Shown: positions 16,309-24,895, counted from the first letter of the stretch. The stretch is DNA of 64,000 nucleotides from Micromonospora sp. CP22 (GCF_009712475.1 NZ_VCJO01000016.1:1-64000), one strand, 5' to 3'. Made by a program: numbers and translations. The notes: a model not told the origin generated them from the letters alone.

Positions 16309-16713
16309 GTGGACGACGACCAGTTCATCGACTCGGTGGCGAGCCGCACAGGGAGCTCGGCAGAACAGGCGACCGCCATCGCGCGGGCCACGCTGACCAC
16401 CCTGGCGGAGCGGATCGACGGAGGTGAGGCACGCGACCTCGCCCGTCACCTGCCGGAGGGTCTGCGCGCGTACGCGTTCGGCCCGCAGGAGAGCGCCGAA
16501 CGCTTCGGGCTCGACGTTTTCGTGCAGCGGGTCGCGGGACGCTCGGACGTCGACCCCGAGACGGCGGCAGCGGGCATCCGGGCGGTCCTGGACACCCTCC
16601 GCGAGGCCGTCGAGGCCAGCCAGTACGACGACGTCATCGCGTTCCTGCCCGCCGAGTTCTGGCAGGTGGCGAATCCTGCCCCACAGTACGACGCGCAGCA
16701 CGAGCGGGGCTGA
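16309..16713 (+). CDS. DUF2267 domain protein
   Basis: 134 residues from a GTG with GAGGGG about 11 nt upstream. The whole protein matches the DUF2267 pattern: an acidic helical repeat, FIDSVASRTG, ATLTTLAERIDGGEARDLARHLPEGLRAY, then a second related half (DVFVQRVAGRSDVDPETAAAGIRAVLDTLREAV) ending in QYDDVIAFLPAEFWQV. Function is unknown for the family. Its stop is 15 nt from that of the convergent roadblock gene. Confidence 0.85.
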   Translation: MDDDQFIDSVASRTGSSAEQATAIARATLTTLAERIDGGEARDLARHLPEGLRAYAFGPQESAERFGLDVFVQRVAGRSDVDPETAAAGIRAVLDTLREAVEASQYDDVIAFLPAEFWQVANPAPQYDAQHERG

Positions 16714-16728
16714 TCACGCCGCCGGCGG

Positions 16729-17151
16729 TCACTCGGCCTGGGCGGCCCCGGTCGCCGGCTCCAGGTACACCGGAAGGTGGTCGCCGGCCTGGGCGACGAA
16801 GAGCGCAACCTCGTACGCCATGTCGCCGACCTCCGCATCGCCGTCGATCCCGACGGCGAGGACGGCGCCGCTGCCGGTGGTGGCGTGGAACAGGAACGCC
16901 CGGGACATCTGCACCACGACCTGGTGCAGCTCGCCGTCTCCGCAGACCTGCGCGGCGGCCAGGCCCAGCGCCTGGAGCCCACAGACCATGCCGGACAGCT
17001 CGGTGGCGAGTTCGTCGTCGATGCCCCGGGAGGCGCCCAGCAGGAGCCCGTCCGGGGAGAGCACCACCGCGAACTGTGCCCCCGGCACGCGGTCGACGAT
17101 GTCGTCGAGCGCGCTGCTGAGGTTGTCGGCGGTGGCGACCGCAGGAGTCAT
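16729..17151 (-). CDS. Roadblock/LC7 domain protein
   Basis: 140 residues covering one roadblock/LC7 fold: LSSALDDIVDRVPGAQFAVVLSPDGLLLGASRGID at the start and a central sheet with AFLFHATTGSGAVLAVGIDGDAEVG. In actinomycetes such proteins usually sit in conservons with a histidine kinase, a DUF742 protein and a small GTPase, where they act in GTPase signalling. Here none of these partners is next to it, so it is an orphan copy. The gap of 148 nt to the propeller gene shows nothing notable. Confidence 0.85.
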   Translation of the reverse strand: MTPAVATADNLSSALDDIVDRVPGAQFAVVLSPDGLLLGASRGIDDELATELSGMVCGLQALGLAAAQVCGDGELHQVVVQMSRAFLFHATTGSGAVLAVGIDGDAEVGDMAYEVALFVAQAGDHLPVYLEPATGAAQAE

Positions 17152-17299
17152 GGCAGGTCCTCTCGTTGGGCGAACCGGTTGGTACGGGCCGGTTCAGGCT
17201 CAGTCCGCGGGCTGTCCGTTCAGCACGACGGCCCGGCCAGGATGGTACGAAGCGGGGGCCAACAGCTCGGTGCGGTTGCCCCCGCCGAGACGGATTGGG

Positions 17300-18544
17300 T
17301 CAGACCGGCCGGGCAGGTCCGTGCAGGCCCGCCAGGCCGGGCACGCCGACCCGACCGAGTTCCCCGCCGGAGTCCGCGTCCTGCCAGGACACCACAGCCC
17401 GATGGCCCAGGTAGAGGCGGCTGCCGTCCGGACTGAGCGCGAGACCGGTGACCGGGTCCGTCGCCTGCTCGGCGGTGACGGTGAGACCGGTCAGGTCCAC
17501 GGCCCGCACCCCGGTTCCCGAGCCCAGGTACAGCCGCTTCGTGGAGGCCGCCGCGAAGGCCGGAGCGCGGTCGGCGGCGAGGGTGGCCGTGCGGCGTACG
17601 GTCAGCTCCTCGGTGGAGATCTCCGCGACCGCGCCGGAGCCGACGTCGGCGACGTAGAGCCGGCTGCCGTCGGGGGTCAGCGCCATGGTGTGGCCCTCGG
17701 CGGCGCCTTCCCCGAACGGGTGCGGCAGGTCCACGCAGTACGCCCACCGCTGTTCGAGGTGCAGCGTGTGTACGAAGGCGTGCACGTCGCTGCCCGGCCG
17801 ACCGCTGATCCGGTCCCGGGTGTGCCGGTGGTCCGGCTGGTGGGTGTAGAGCGTGTAGAGCACCGTGTGGTTCGGCGCCAGGACCGCCTGCCGCCCGTCG
17901 CCGCGCATCTCCTCCTCCGCCTCCTCCGGCACCACTTCCTTGGTGCGGGTCAGCAGCCGACCGGCGATCCCGGTGGCGAGGTCGACCAGACGCACCCGGT
18001 AGCGGTCCGGCGCGGCCGGTGGCAGCCACTCCAGCACGAACAGCCCGGTGAGGTCGTGGGTGAACGCCTCCGGCACCACGTTGCCCGGCAGCCGCAGCCG
18101 TTGCCGCACGCCACCGGCGTCGGCGATCAACACCAGTGTCTCGTCGCGCCCGGCTGGCCGGTCCCCGGTGGCGCTGAGCGCTTCGGTGGTCAGCGCCAGT
18201 CGGGTGCCGTCGGTGGACACGGTCTGCGGCACCCATCGGCCGGGTAGCCGTACCCGCTCGGAGGCGTTGCCGCTGGCGGCGTCGACGCGGCGCAGAGCCG
18301 TGTCGGCACCGTCCGCGACGGCCGTGTAGACCAGCCGCCCGTCGGCGGTGGCCACTCCGGCACCGAGCGTCTGCCGGTCGGTGCCGCGCAACAGGGTCAG
18401 GCCACCGTCGTCGGTGACGAGCAGCGGGTCCGGCACCGGGTCGGCGGAGGCGGCGGTCGGGTCGCAGCCGGTCAGGGCGGCGGCTCCGGCCCCGGCCAGC
18501 ACGGTCAGCAGGGTACGCCGCGAGATCGTCGTGTTCGCCATCAT
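17300..18544 (-). CDS. Beta-propeller lipoprotein with twin-arginine signal
   Basis: 414 residues. The N-terminus has both a twin arginine (Arg9-Arg10, SRRTLL) and a lipobox (LTGC, Cys27), so Tat export followed by lipidation is likely. The rest consists of six or seven WD40/YVTN-like blades, for example MALTPDGSRLYVADVGSGAVAE and LALSPDGSRLYLGHRAVVSW. There are two ATG codons in tandem at 18544 and 18541. It is divergent from the ECF sigma gene, with a matching GGAACC-N16-TGTC promoter 8 nt before the ATG. It is therefore probably a target, and possibly a sensor, of that sigma factor. Confidence 0.85.
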   Translation of the reverse strand: MMANTTISRRTLLTVLAGAGAAALTGCDPTAASADPVPDPLLVTDDGGLTLLRGTDRQTLGAGVATADGRLVYTAVADGADTALRRVDAASGNASERVRLPGRWVPQTVSTDGTRLALTTEALSATGDRPAGRDETLVLIADAGGVRQRLRLPGNVVPEAFTHDLTGLFVLEWLPPAAPDRYRVRLVDLATGIAGRLLTRTKEVVPEEAEEEMRGDGRQAVLAPNHTVLYTLYTHQPDHRHTRDRISGRPGSDVHAFVHTLHLEQRWAYCVDLPHPFGEGAAEGHTMALTPDGSRLYVADVGSGAVAEISTEELTVRRTATLAADRAPAFAAASTKRLYLGSGTGVRAVDLTGLTVTAEQATDPVTGLALSPDGSRLYLGHRAVVSWQDADSGGELGRVGVPGLAGLHGPARPV

Positions 18545-18552
18545 GTCCGGGT

Positions 18553-18578
18553 GACACCACCGGGGTGCCGAGGGTTCC
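18553..18578 (-). promoter_or_regulatory. ECF-type promoter for the beta-propeller lipoprotein
   Basis: Minus strand GGAACC (18578-18573), 16 nt, TGTC (18556-18553). Same spacing and the same -10 side (GGTGTC) as the promoter on the other strand. Only 8 nt separate TGTC from the ATG, so the message should be leaderless. Confidence 0.7.
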
Positions 18579-18590
18579 CGTGCCACGGGT

Positions 18591-18616
18591 GGAACCTTCC
18601 CGGCTCCGGCGGTGTC
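18591..18616 (+). promoter_or_regulatory. ECF-type promoter for the sigma factor gene (autoregulation)
   Basis: GGAACC (18591-18596), 16 nt, TGTC (18613-18616), then 7 nt to the GTG at 18624. It mirrors the divergent promoter, which suggests that the encoded sigma factor reads both. Confidence 0.7.
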
Positions 18617-18623
18617 AACAGGG

Positions 18624-19199
18624 GTGTTCCCACCGGAGGTTGTCCTGGACGACGAGCAGTTCGTCACCCGCGCGCAGGCAGGTGACCTGGAGGCGTACGA
18701 ATTCCTGGTCGCCCGGCACACTGCGGCCGCGCACCGCACGGCGGTGCTGCTCGGCGCGGGCTCCGACGCCGAGGACGTCATCCAGGAGGCGTTCGTGAAG
18801 GGATACCGCAAGCTCGACCGCTACCGTGGCGAGTCGTCGTTCCGCTCCTGGCTGCTGGCCATCGTGGCCAACGAGACCCGCAATCTGCACCGTACCCGGG
18901 AAAGACGCAACGGCCTGGTGCTGCGCGCGGCGCGCGTGGAGCCGGGCGCGGAGATCGTCGAGGACGACGCCGTCGACGCGGTCCTTGCCGGGGAGCGTCG
19001 GGCCGCGCTGGTGCGGGCCCTGCGGTCGCTGCCGTCCCGGGACCGGGAGGTGATCGTCTGCCGGTACCTGCTGGAACTCAGCGAGGAGGAGACGGTCACC
19101 ATGCTGGGTTGGCCCCGGGGCACCGTGAAGTCGCGTACCTCACGCGCGTTGGTGAAGCTGCGCGGCCTGCTCGCGGTCGAGGAGGCCAGCCGTGGATGA
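18624..19199 (+). CDS. ECF subfamily RNA polymerase sigma factor
   Basis: 191 residues with sigma region 2 (FLVARHTAAAHRTAVLLGAGSDAEDVIQEAFVKGYRKL) and region 4 (ALRSLPSRDREVIVCRYLLELSEEETVTMLGWPRGTVKSRTSRAL). The GTG at 18624 is preferred over the in-frame GTG at 18612, because the latter overlaps the -10 of the GGAACC-N16-TGTC promoter; 18624 gives a leaderless start matching the divergent gene. It overlaps the membrane protein gene downstream by 8 nt, the usual sigma/anti-sigma arrangement. Confidence 0.92.
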   Translation: MFPPEVVLDDEQFVTRAQAGDLEAYEFLVARHTAAAHRTAVLLGAGSDAEDVIQEAFVKGYRKLDRYRGESSFRSWLLAIVANETRNLHRTRERRNGLVLRAARVEPGAEIVEDDAVDAVLAGERRAALVRALRSLPSRDREVIVCRYLLELSEEETVTMLGWPRGTVKSRTSRALVKLRGLLAVEEASRG

Positions 19200-19926
19200 C
19201 CTGGAGCGGGAGCTGCGCGAGCTGGCCGCGTGGTTGGAGACCCCCGAGCCGCCGCAGGTCGCCGCCGAGGTCCGCGCCCGGCTGGCCGCCGCGCCGGACA
19301 CCCGCCGCGTGGTGCGCCGACGGCGCTGGCGGTACGCGCTGGCGGCGGCGCTGGCCGCGCTACTGGTGGCGGTGCTGCCGCCGGGGCGGGCCGCGCTGGC
19401 CGACGCGGTGGCGGGCCTGCTGCGTTTCGCCGGCATCACCGTCAGCACCTCCCCCGCGCCGCCACCGCCGACCGGCGTCGGGTCGCCGCCGCCCGCCCAA
19501 CGCAACGCCACGCTCGACGAGGCGCAGCGGCTGGTGCGTTTCCCGATCCGGACCCCCGCCGTGCTGGGGCCGCCCGAACAGGCGCTGGTGGCCGACCCGG
19601 ACGCCGAGGGCGGGCACCGGTTGGTGACCCTGCTCTACCGGGACGGCACCGTCCGCCTGGACACCTTCGACGGCCGACTCGATCTGGTCTTCTACAAGCA
19701 GGCCAGCGGATCGCAGACCCGGTGGACGTCGGTCGGCACGGCCCCGGCGATCTGGATCGACGGACCACACCCGGTCTCCTACGTGGACCGCGACGGCGCC
19801 GTCCGTCAGGAGAGCGCCCGGCTCGCCGCGGCGACCCTGATCTGGGAGGACGCCGGAATGACCTACCGACTGGAAGGCGACCTGACCGCGACCGAGGCGG
19901 TCGCGATTGCCGTCACCCTGGAGTGA
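19192..19926 (+). CDS. Probable membrane-bound anti-sigma factor
   Basis: 244 residues from a GTG with GGAGG 6 nt upstream, overlapping the sigma gene. A cytoplasmic N-terminus (about 1-45, rich in Arg and Glu) is followed by one membrane helix (WRYALAAALAALLVAVLPPG) and an extracytoplasmic part of about 175 residues starting with a Pro-rich linker. No HxxxCxxC zinc motif is visible, so it is not a ZAS-type anti-sigma factor. The role is inferred from gene order. Confidence 0.72.
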   Translation: MDDLERELRELAAWLETPEPPQVAAEVRARLAAAPDTRRVVRRRRWRYALAAALAALLVAVLPPGRAALADAVAGLLRFAGITVSTSPAPPPPTGVGSPPPAQRNATLDEAQRLVRFPIRTPAVLGPPEQALVADPDAEGGHRLVTLLYRDGTVRLDTFDGRLDLVFYKQASGSQTRWTSVGTAPAIWIDGPHPVSYVDRDGAVRQESARLAAATLIWEDAGMTYRLEGDLTATEAVAIAVTLE

Positions 19927-20222
19927 GCACTCACCGCGTCCGGGCACCGGCGATGTGAGAAAGCGACTCGGTCCGCCGAATGGCGGTTGGCAGCGTGATC
20001 ATCCGCCGGTGCGCTGGAGGACACCCGTTCCCCGTCCACCGCTGTCCGGGGTAACGTCACGGCCCGAGCATCGGCCCGATGCTCTGCCCGGTACGCGGTG
20101 ACCGACCGTCGGAACCTACCGGGATTTTTCCGGGACTGTGAGACGGCACAGCCGTCTGTCGGATATCCGCACGGCGGTTCCAGACCGGCCTTCCGGACGA
20201 TTCGGACGAGGGTCGACCCTAT

Positions 20223-20240
20223 TGTTTGTTAGCGCAAACA
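20223..20240. promoter_or_regulatory. Second operator type, TGTTTGTTAGCGCAAACA
   Basis: An 18-nt inverted repeat: TGTTTG, 6 nt, CAAACA. Its right part TGTTAGCGCAAACA differs by one base from TGTTAGCGCTAACA, a form known for LacI-family operators of arabinose/galactan regulators in actinobacteria. It lies 318 nt before the binding-protein gene and points to a second regulator for this importer. Confidence 0.5.
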
Positions 20241-20332
20241 CCTTGTCACGCAGAGCCACCGTCGCCAGCCTCCTGCTCCCCCGCCGATAAGTCGGGCCGA
20301 CGAAGAGATCTCGGCATACCGTCTTGCTCTAT

Positions 20333-20341
20333 GAAAGTTTC
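20333..20341. promoter_or_regulatory. GAAAGTTTC xylan-type half-conserved operator
   Basis: The core GAAAGTTTC is a perfect 9-bp palindrome and the flanks (TGAAAGTTTCGG) match CCGAAANTTTCGG at 11 of 13 positions. It would place the second importer under the LacI repressor of the left cluster. Confidence 0.5.
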
Positions 20342-20557
20342 GGAAACGTGTCTTGTTTTTTTCGGATAAGTCTGCGACCGTTTTGGCCGTCGGTGGCCTG
20401 GGTCACTCCGAGGTTGATCGCGACGTGACCGCGAGCCGAGCCCGGACCAGCGCCTGTCGACAGGAGGCAGCCCTCGACGTCCTCGATCCGCGTGCCGGTC
20501 GATGGATCCGCTCGCAGGGGTGCCTCTGGTGGGCAGACTCCGCAGAGAGGAAGATTG

Positions 20558-21856
20558 ATGAGGGCGAGAAAACTACTGGCTGTGTCGGTAGCCCTGGCGA
20601 CCGGCGTCCTGGCGACGGCGGCCTGCGGGGGTGGCGACTCTGAGGGTCGCAACAGCGACGGCTCGGTCACCATGTCCTTCTGGCACAACGCCACGACCGG
20701 CGAGGGCAAGGCCTTCTGGGAGAAGACCGTCGCCGACTTCGAGGCCGCCAACGAGAACGTGAAGATCGAGATTCAGTCGATCCAGAACGAGGACCTGGAC
20801 GGCAAGCTCCAGACGGCCCTCAACTCCGGCGACGCTCCCGACGTGTTCATGCAGCGCGGTGGCGGCAAGATGGCCGCGATGGTCAAGGCCGGCCAGCTGA
20901 TGGACATCACGGACTCGATCACCGACGACACCAAGAAGGTGATCTCGGAGGGGTCCTTCACCGCGCAGACGATCGACGGCAAGGTCTACGCGATGCCGGT
21001 GGCGGTCCTGCCCGGTGGCTTCTTCTACAGCAAGGACCTGTTCGCCAAGGCCGGCATCACCCAGCCGCCGTCCACCCTCGCCGAGCTGCAGGACGCCGTG
21101 GCCAAGCTGAAGGCGGCGGGCGTGCAGCCGATCGCCCTCGGCGCGAAGGACGCCTGGCCGGCGGCCTTCTACTACTACTTCTTCGCGCTGCGTGAGTGCA
21201 GCTCGGAGACCATCACCCAGGCCGGTCAGACGATGAACTTCGACGACCCCTGCTGGCTCAAGGCCGGTCAGGACGTGCAGAACTTCGCCGCGACCGAACC
21301 GTTCAACAACGGCTTCCTGACCACCTCGGCGCAGCAGGGCGCCGGTAGCTCCGCCGGTCTGCTCGCCAACCACAAGGCGGCGATGGAGCTGATGGGTGCC
21401 TGGAACCCGGGCGTCATCGGCGACCTCACCCCGGACAAGAAGCCGCTGCCCGACCTGGACTGGTTCCCCTTCCCGAGCATCGAGGGCGGTGCCGGTCAGC
21501 CCGGAGCCATCCTCGGCGGCGTCGACGGCTACTCCTGCTCGGCGCAGGCCCCCAAGGCCGAGTGCACCGCCTTCCTGAACTACATCGCGCGCACCGACGT
21601 GCAGAAGGCCTACTACGAGGCGTTCAGCGCCCCGCCGGTCAACATCGAGGCGCAGGCGGCGGTCCAGGAGCCGCACCTGCAGTCCATCCTCACCGCCTAC
21701 AGCCAGGCGCCGTTCGTCTCGCAGTGGCTCGACACCGTCTACGGCCAGAACGTCGGCAACGCCCTGAACACCGCCGTGGTGAACATGCTGGCCGGTAAGG
21801 GCGACCCGCAGAGCATCGTCGACGCGGTCAAGACCGCCGCCAAGAGGGCTCAGTAG
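20558..21856 (+). CDS. Sugar ABC transporter solute-binding lipoprotein, BxlE-like
   Basis: 432 residues, usual for SBP_bac_1 family proteins. The signal peptide ends in the lipobox ATAAC (Cys23). VTMSFWHNATTGEGKAFWEKTVADFEAANENVKI is a typical first lobe, and GGFFYSKDLFAKAGI the hinge region. GAGAGGAA precedes the ATG at 20558. It heads a three-gene operon with two permeases and no ATPase. The xylan-type operator upstream and the similar layout of streptomycete bxlEFG favour xylobiose or xylo-oligosaccharides as substrate; arabinosyl-xylo-oligosaccharides are also possible. Confidence 0.88.
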   Translation: MRARKLLAVSVALATGVLATAACGGGDSEGRNSDGSVTMSFWHNATTGEGKAFWEKTVADFEAANENVKIEIQSIQNEDLDGKLQTALNSGDAPDVFMQRGGGKMAAMVKAGQLMDITDSITDDTKKVISEGSFTAQTIDGKVYAMPVAVLPGGFFYSKDLFAKAGITQPPSTLAELQDAVAKLKAAGVQPIALGAKDAWPAAFYYYFFALRECSSETITQAGQTMNFDDPCWLKAGQDVQNFAATEPFNNGFLTTSAQQGAGSSAGLLANHKAAMELMGAWNPGVIGDLTPDKKPLPDLDWFPFPSIEGGAGQPGAILGGVDGYSCSAQAPKAECTAFLNYIARTDVQKAYYEAFSAPPVNIEAQAAVQEPHLQSILTAYSQAPFVSQWLDTVYGQNVGNALNTAVVNMLAGKGDPQSIVDAVKTAAKRAQ

Positions 21857-21866
21857 TCCCAGCGTC

Positions 21867-22889
21867 ATGTCTGATACGCAACACGAGAGCGTACGGCTCG
21901 CGCCGGACCCGGCATCGGGTCTGACGAAGGTCGGGGGTGACACGCCGGTCGTGTCACCCCCGGCCCCGCGCCGTCGACGCAAGGGCATCGGTTGGCCGGC
22001 CCGGCTGGAAATCGCGCTGATGACAGGACCGACACTGATCGTGTTCCTGTCCTTCGTCATCCTGCCCGTGGTGATGGCCGCCTACTACGGGTTCTTCAGC
22101 TGGCAGGGTTACGGGCCGGCCGAGAACTTCGTCGGCTTCCGCAACTACCTACTCATCTTCGAGGACAGCACCTTCCTCGCCGCCCTGCGCCACAACGCCA
22201 CCATCGTGGTGTTGTCGCTGCTGCTCCAGGGGCCGGCGGCCGTCCTGCTCGCCCTGCTGCTGAACCGGCAGATCCGGGGGCAGACGGTCATCCGGGTGCT
22301 CATCTTCGTCCCCTACGTGATCTCCGAAGTGGTGGTCGGCACCGGCTGGAGCCTGATGCTGCACGGCGACGGCGTCGTCAACGCCGTCCTCGGGAAGATC
22401 GGGCTGGGCTCGTTGCAGAGCGAATGGCTCTCCGATCCGAAGATCGCGATCTGGACGCTGATGGGCATCCTCACCTGGAAGTACATCGGCTTCGCCGTCA
22501 TCCTCTTCCTCGCCGGGCTCCAGGGCATCCCCGAGGAACTAACCGAGGCGGCGGCGATCGACGGCGCGTCGTACTGGCAGATCCAGCGTCGCATCACGCT
22601 GCCGCTGCTCGGGCCGACGATCCGCATCTGGGCGTTCCTGTCGATGATCGGCGCGTTGCAGTTGTTCGACCTGGTCTACATCATCTGGGGCCAGTACATC
22701 GCCGACACCGCCGGCACGTCGACGATGGCCACCTACATGGTCGCCAACGGCCGGACCGCCGGAGAGTACGGATTCGGCAACGCGGTCGCCGTGGTCCTGT
22801 TCTTCATCTCGCTCGTCGCCGCTCTGTTCTACCAGCGGTTCATTCTGCGCCGGGACACCGAGGGCGCGATCACCGGAGGGAGGCGCTGA
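21867..22889 (+). CDS. Sugar ABC transporter permease (MalF/BxlF type)
   Basis: 340 residues with a Pro/Arg-rich cytoplasmic N-terminus of about 45 residues and six membrane segments, the first LMTGPTLIVFLSFVILPVVMAA. The EAA loop is LTEAAAIDGASYWQIQRRITLP. The gene starts 10 nt after the binding-protein stop, and its own stop overlaps the next start (TGATG). Confidence 0.92.
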   Translation: MSDTQHESVRLAPDPASGLTKVGGDTPVVSPPAPRRRRKGIGWPARLEIALMTGPTLIVFLSFVILPVVMAAYYGFFSWQGYGPAENFVGFRNYLLIFEDSTFLAALRHNATIVVLSLLLQGPAAVLLALLLNRQIRGQTVIRVLIFVPYVISEVVVGTGWSLMLHGDGVVNAVLGKIGLGSLQSEWLSDPKIAIWTLMGILTWKYIGFAVILFLAGLQGIPEELTEAAAIDGASYWQIQRRITLPLLGPTIRIWAFLSMIGALQLFDLVYIIWGQYIADTAGTSTMATYMVANGRTAGEYGFGNAVAVVLFFISLVAALFYQRFILRRDTEGAITGGRR

Positions 22890-23755
22890 TGGCCGCGACC
22901 GCCGTGTTCGGGCGCCGGGCAAGGCGACCCCGCCAGCGAATGGCCTGGGGAAGCCCGTCCGTCTACTTCGTCGCGTTGCTGCTCATCGCGACGATGCTGG
23001 CGCCGGTCATCTACATCATCCTCGGTGGCTTCCGCACGAACGCGCAGATCACCACCGACCCCGCCGGGTTGCCCAACCCGTGGCAGGTGGAGAACTACCT
23101 CGACGTGCTGACCGGCGGGACGTTCTGGCGGCAGGTGCTCAACTCCACCATCGTCGCCCTGTTCACCACGGCGGGGGTGGTCACTCTCGGCCTGATGACC
23201 AGCTTCATCATCGCCCGGTACAATTTCTGGGGCCGGGGGGCGATGTACTCGCTGTTCGCCGCCGGGTTGATGTTCCCGCTGACCGTGGCGATCACGCCGC
23301 TGTACATCCTGGTCAAGAACCTCGGGCTGATGAACACGCTGCCCGGGGTGATCCTGCCGCAGATCGGCTTCGGCATCCCGATGACGATCATCATCCTGGT
23401 TCCCTTCGTACGGGCCATCCCCGACGAGATCCAGGAAGCGGCGTCGATCGACGGCTGCGGCCGGTTGGGCTTCTTCTGGCGGATGGTGCTGCCACTGGCC
23501 ATGCCGGGGGTCATCACCGTGGGCATCCTGACCTTCATCCAGAGCTGGAACGGCTATCTGCTGCCGCTGTTCATCCTGAACCGGGAGGAGACCTTCACGC
23601 TGCCCCTCGGCGTGCAGGCCTTCGCCTCGCAGTACTCGGTCGACACGGCCAAGGTCCTGGCGTTCACCTCCCTGTCGATGATCCCGGCGCTGGTGTTCTT
23701 CAGCCTGTTCCAACGCCGGATCGTCGGCGGACTCACCGGAGCCGTGAAGGGCTGA
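22889..23755 (+). CDS. Sugar ABC transporter permease (MalG/BxlG type)
   Basis: 288 residues with six membrane segments (first VYFVALLLIATMLAPVIYIIL) and the EAA motif IQEAASIDGCGRLGFFWRMVLP. It ends in RRIVGGLTGAVKG, the common tail of MalG-type permeases. GGAGGG lies 7 nt before the ATG. It is the last gene of the operon and is followed by a strong hairpin. Confidence 0.92.
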   Translation: MAATAVFGRRARRPRQRMAWGSPSVYFVALLLIATMLAPVIYIILGGFRTNAQITTDPAGLPNPWQVENYLDVLTGGTFWRQVLNSTIVALFTTAGVVTLGLMTSFIIARYNFWGRGAMYSLFAAGLMFPLTVAITPLYILVKNLGLMNTLPGVILPQIGFGIPMTIIILVPFVRAIPDEIQEAASIDGCGRLGFFWRMVLPLAMPGVITVGILTFIQSWNGYLLPLFILNREETFTLPLGVQAFASQYSVDTAKVLAFTSLSMIPALVFFSLFQRRIVGGLTGAVKG

Positions 23756-23768
23756 TCGTCAGCGGCTC

Positions 23769-23820
23769 ACGACGCGGCCGTCCCGGTACGACTCAGGTCA
23801 TACCGCGACGGCCGCGTCGT
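23769..23820 (+). terminator. Terminator of the second importer operon
   Basis: The arms 23769-23782 (ACGACGCGGCCGTC) and 23807-23820 pair perfectly over 14 bp. After a C/C mismatch, five more base pairs (CGGTA with TACCG) follow, with a 12-nt loop. No T tract, as is common in actinomycetes. Confidence 0.8.
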
Positions 23821-23936
23821 TCTGCTGCCCGGCTGCGTCGGTCTGCTGCCCGGCCGGGGCGCGCAGCGTGGCCGAATGCGGCCGTGTCGATCACGACCGG
23901 GTCGTCGCGGGGGTCGACCCGCCGGGCGGTCGCTGG

Positions 23937-24602
23937 TCACACACAGGCGAGCAGGGCGTCGAGCGGGCGTGGCACGCTGTCCCGGGCGACGGCGGCCTCG
24001 ACGAGCAGCCGGGCGTAGCGCAGGTTGCGACGCGAACTGCTGCGCAGGAACCGCCACAGTTGCGCGTCACGATCCCGCCCCCGCCAGGCGGGCTGGCTCT
24101 GGAACGCGCGGAACTGTCGCAGGTCACCCTGGGCGTCGAAGAGGGCTTCGACACCCGAGCCGCCGACCGCGCGGATCAACTCGTCCTCCAGGTCGTCGAC
24201 GCAGACGTGGAACCCGAGCTGCTCCAGCTCAGCCCGGGTGCGGGGCGTACCCACGCCCGCGTCCGTCAGCCCACGCCGGAAGATCTCCTCTTCGCGTACG
24301 TCGCAGAGGCCGGCGAGACGCAACCCGGTGGCCGACGGACCCAGCCGGGTCAGGAAGCGCCCGATCGCGTGGGCCCCACCGATCGGGACGACGACGATCC
24401 GCTCCGCCGCGAGGTCCCGGCCCCGGCCGACCGCCAACGTCTCCAGGGCGATCTGGTCGCTGATGCCCTCGACGAGCACCACCGCCACGGCGGACTCGGC
24501 CTGCGCCAGGGCACGGGCGGTGGCCCGCATCGAGGTGGCGTTGCCGCCCAACGGCCCGTCGAGACCGACCGGGGCCGACCCGGACCGCGACGTGACATCC
24601 AT
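23937..24602 (-). CDS. Stand-alone TOPRIM (OLD-like) domain protein
   Basis: 221 residues. AVVLVEGISDQIALETLA (catalytic Glu) and RLAGLCDVREEE (acidic DxxxE) are the two TOPRIM motifs of OLD-type nucleases. Such proteins normally carry an N-terminal ABC-type ATPase of about 350 residues; here the ATG at 24602 has GGGGAGG 8 nt upstream, so the short form is genuine. Short TOPRIM proteins of this kind are widespread in actinobacteria and uncharacterised. A nucleotidyl-transfer or hydrolase role is likely. It is monocistronic. Confidence 0.8.
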   Translation of the reverse strand: MDVTSRSGSAPVGLDGPLGGNATSMRATARALAQAESAVAVVLVEGISDQIALETLAVGRGRDLAAERIVVVPIGGAHAIGRFLTRLGPSATGLRLAGLCDVREEEIFRRGLTDAGVGTPRTRAELEQLGFHVCVDDLEDELIRAVGGSGVEALFDAQGDLRQFRAFQSQPAWRGRDRDAQLWRFLRSSSRRNLRYARLLVEAAVARDSVPRPLDALLACV

Positions 24603-24710
24603 GTGTGGGCCTCCCCGTCCGGTCGGTGGGGCCCCAACGACGGGCGACAAAAGACAAAGGCAGAGAGTCACCTCCCTGCCACTCCTAACGTATAGCGCAC
24701 CCGGGGGCTT

Positions 24711-24851
24711 GTGGCAAGACCCCGGTCCTGGCGCAGAATCGAGTACGGTCTGCCGGCCGTCGTCGGGGTGGCCGACGCCACCCGGCTGAGCCCCGACGGC
24801 CAGCGGATCCGGGTGCACGCCAGCGACGGCTACGTGCAGATCCTGCCCTGA
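24711..24851 (+). pseudogene. Possible gene remnant
   Basis: A GTG-started frame of 46 codons has protein-like composition at its end (DATRLSPDGQRIRVHASDGY, then VQILP and stop), resembling the last strands of a beta-sandwich domain. There is no ribosome binding site, and the upstream frame has no homologous-looking sequence. It may be the tail of a lost carbohydrate-active or repeat-containing protein. I cannot name the parent family. The rest of 24603-24895 is empty. Confidence 0.3.
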
Positions 24852-24895
24852 TGGACGACCTCGCCTGACGGGCCGATTCGGCGGTTGGCGCGCAG

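Larger units (their letters stand above)
19927..20557. other. Intergenic regulatory region upstream of the second sugar importer
   Basis: No gene is evident in these 631 nt. It contains a small hairpin, AGACGGC-ACA-GCCGTCT at 20141-20157, two operator-like sites described separately (20223 and 20333), and a run of seven T at about 20355. Base composition is noticeably more AT-rich than the flanks from 20120 to 20400, as expected for a regulated promoter. Confidence 0.6.

Noticed and set aside
18612..18623. GTG at 18612 as the sigma factor start
   Set aside because: It overlaps the -10 (TGTC) of the promoter; 18624 matches the leaderless divergent gene.
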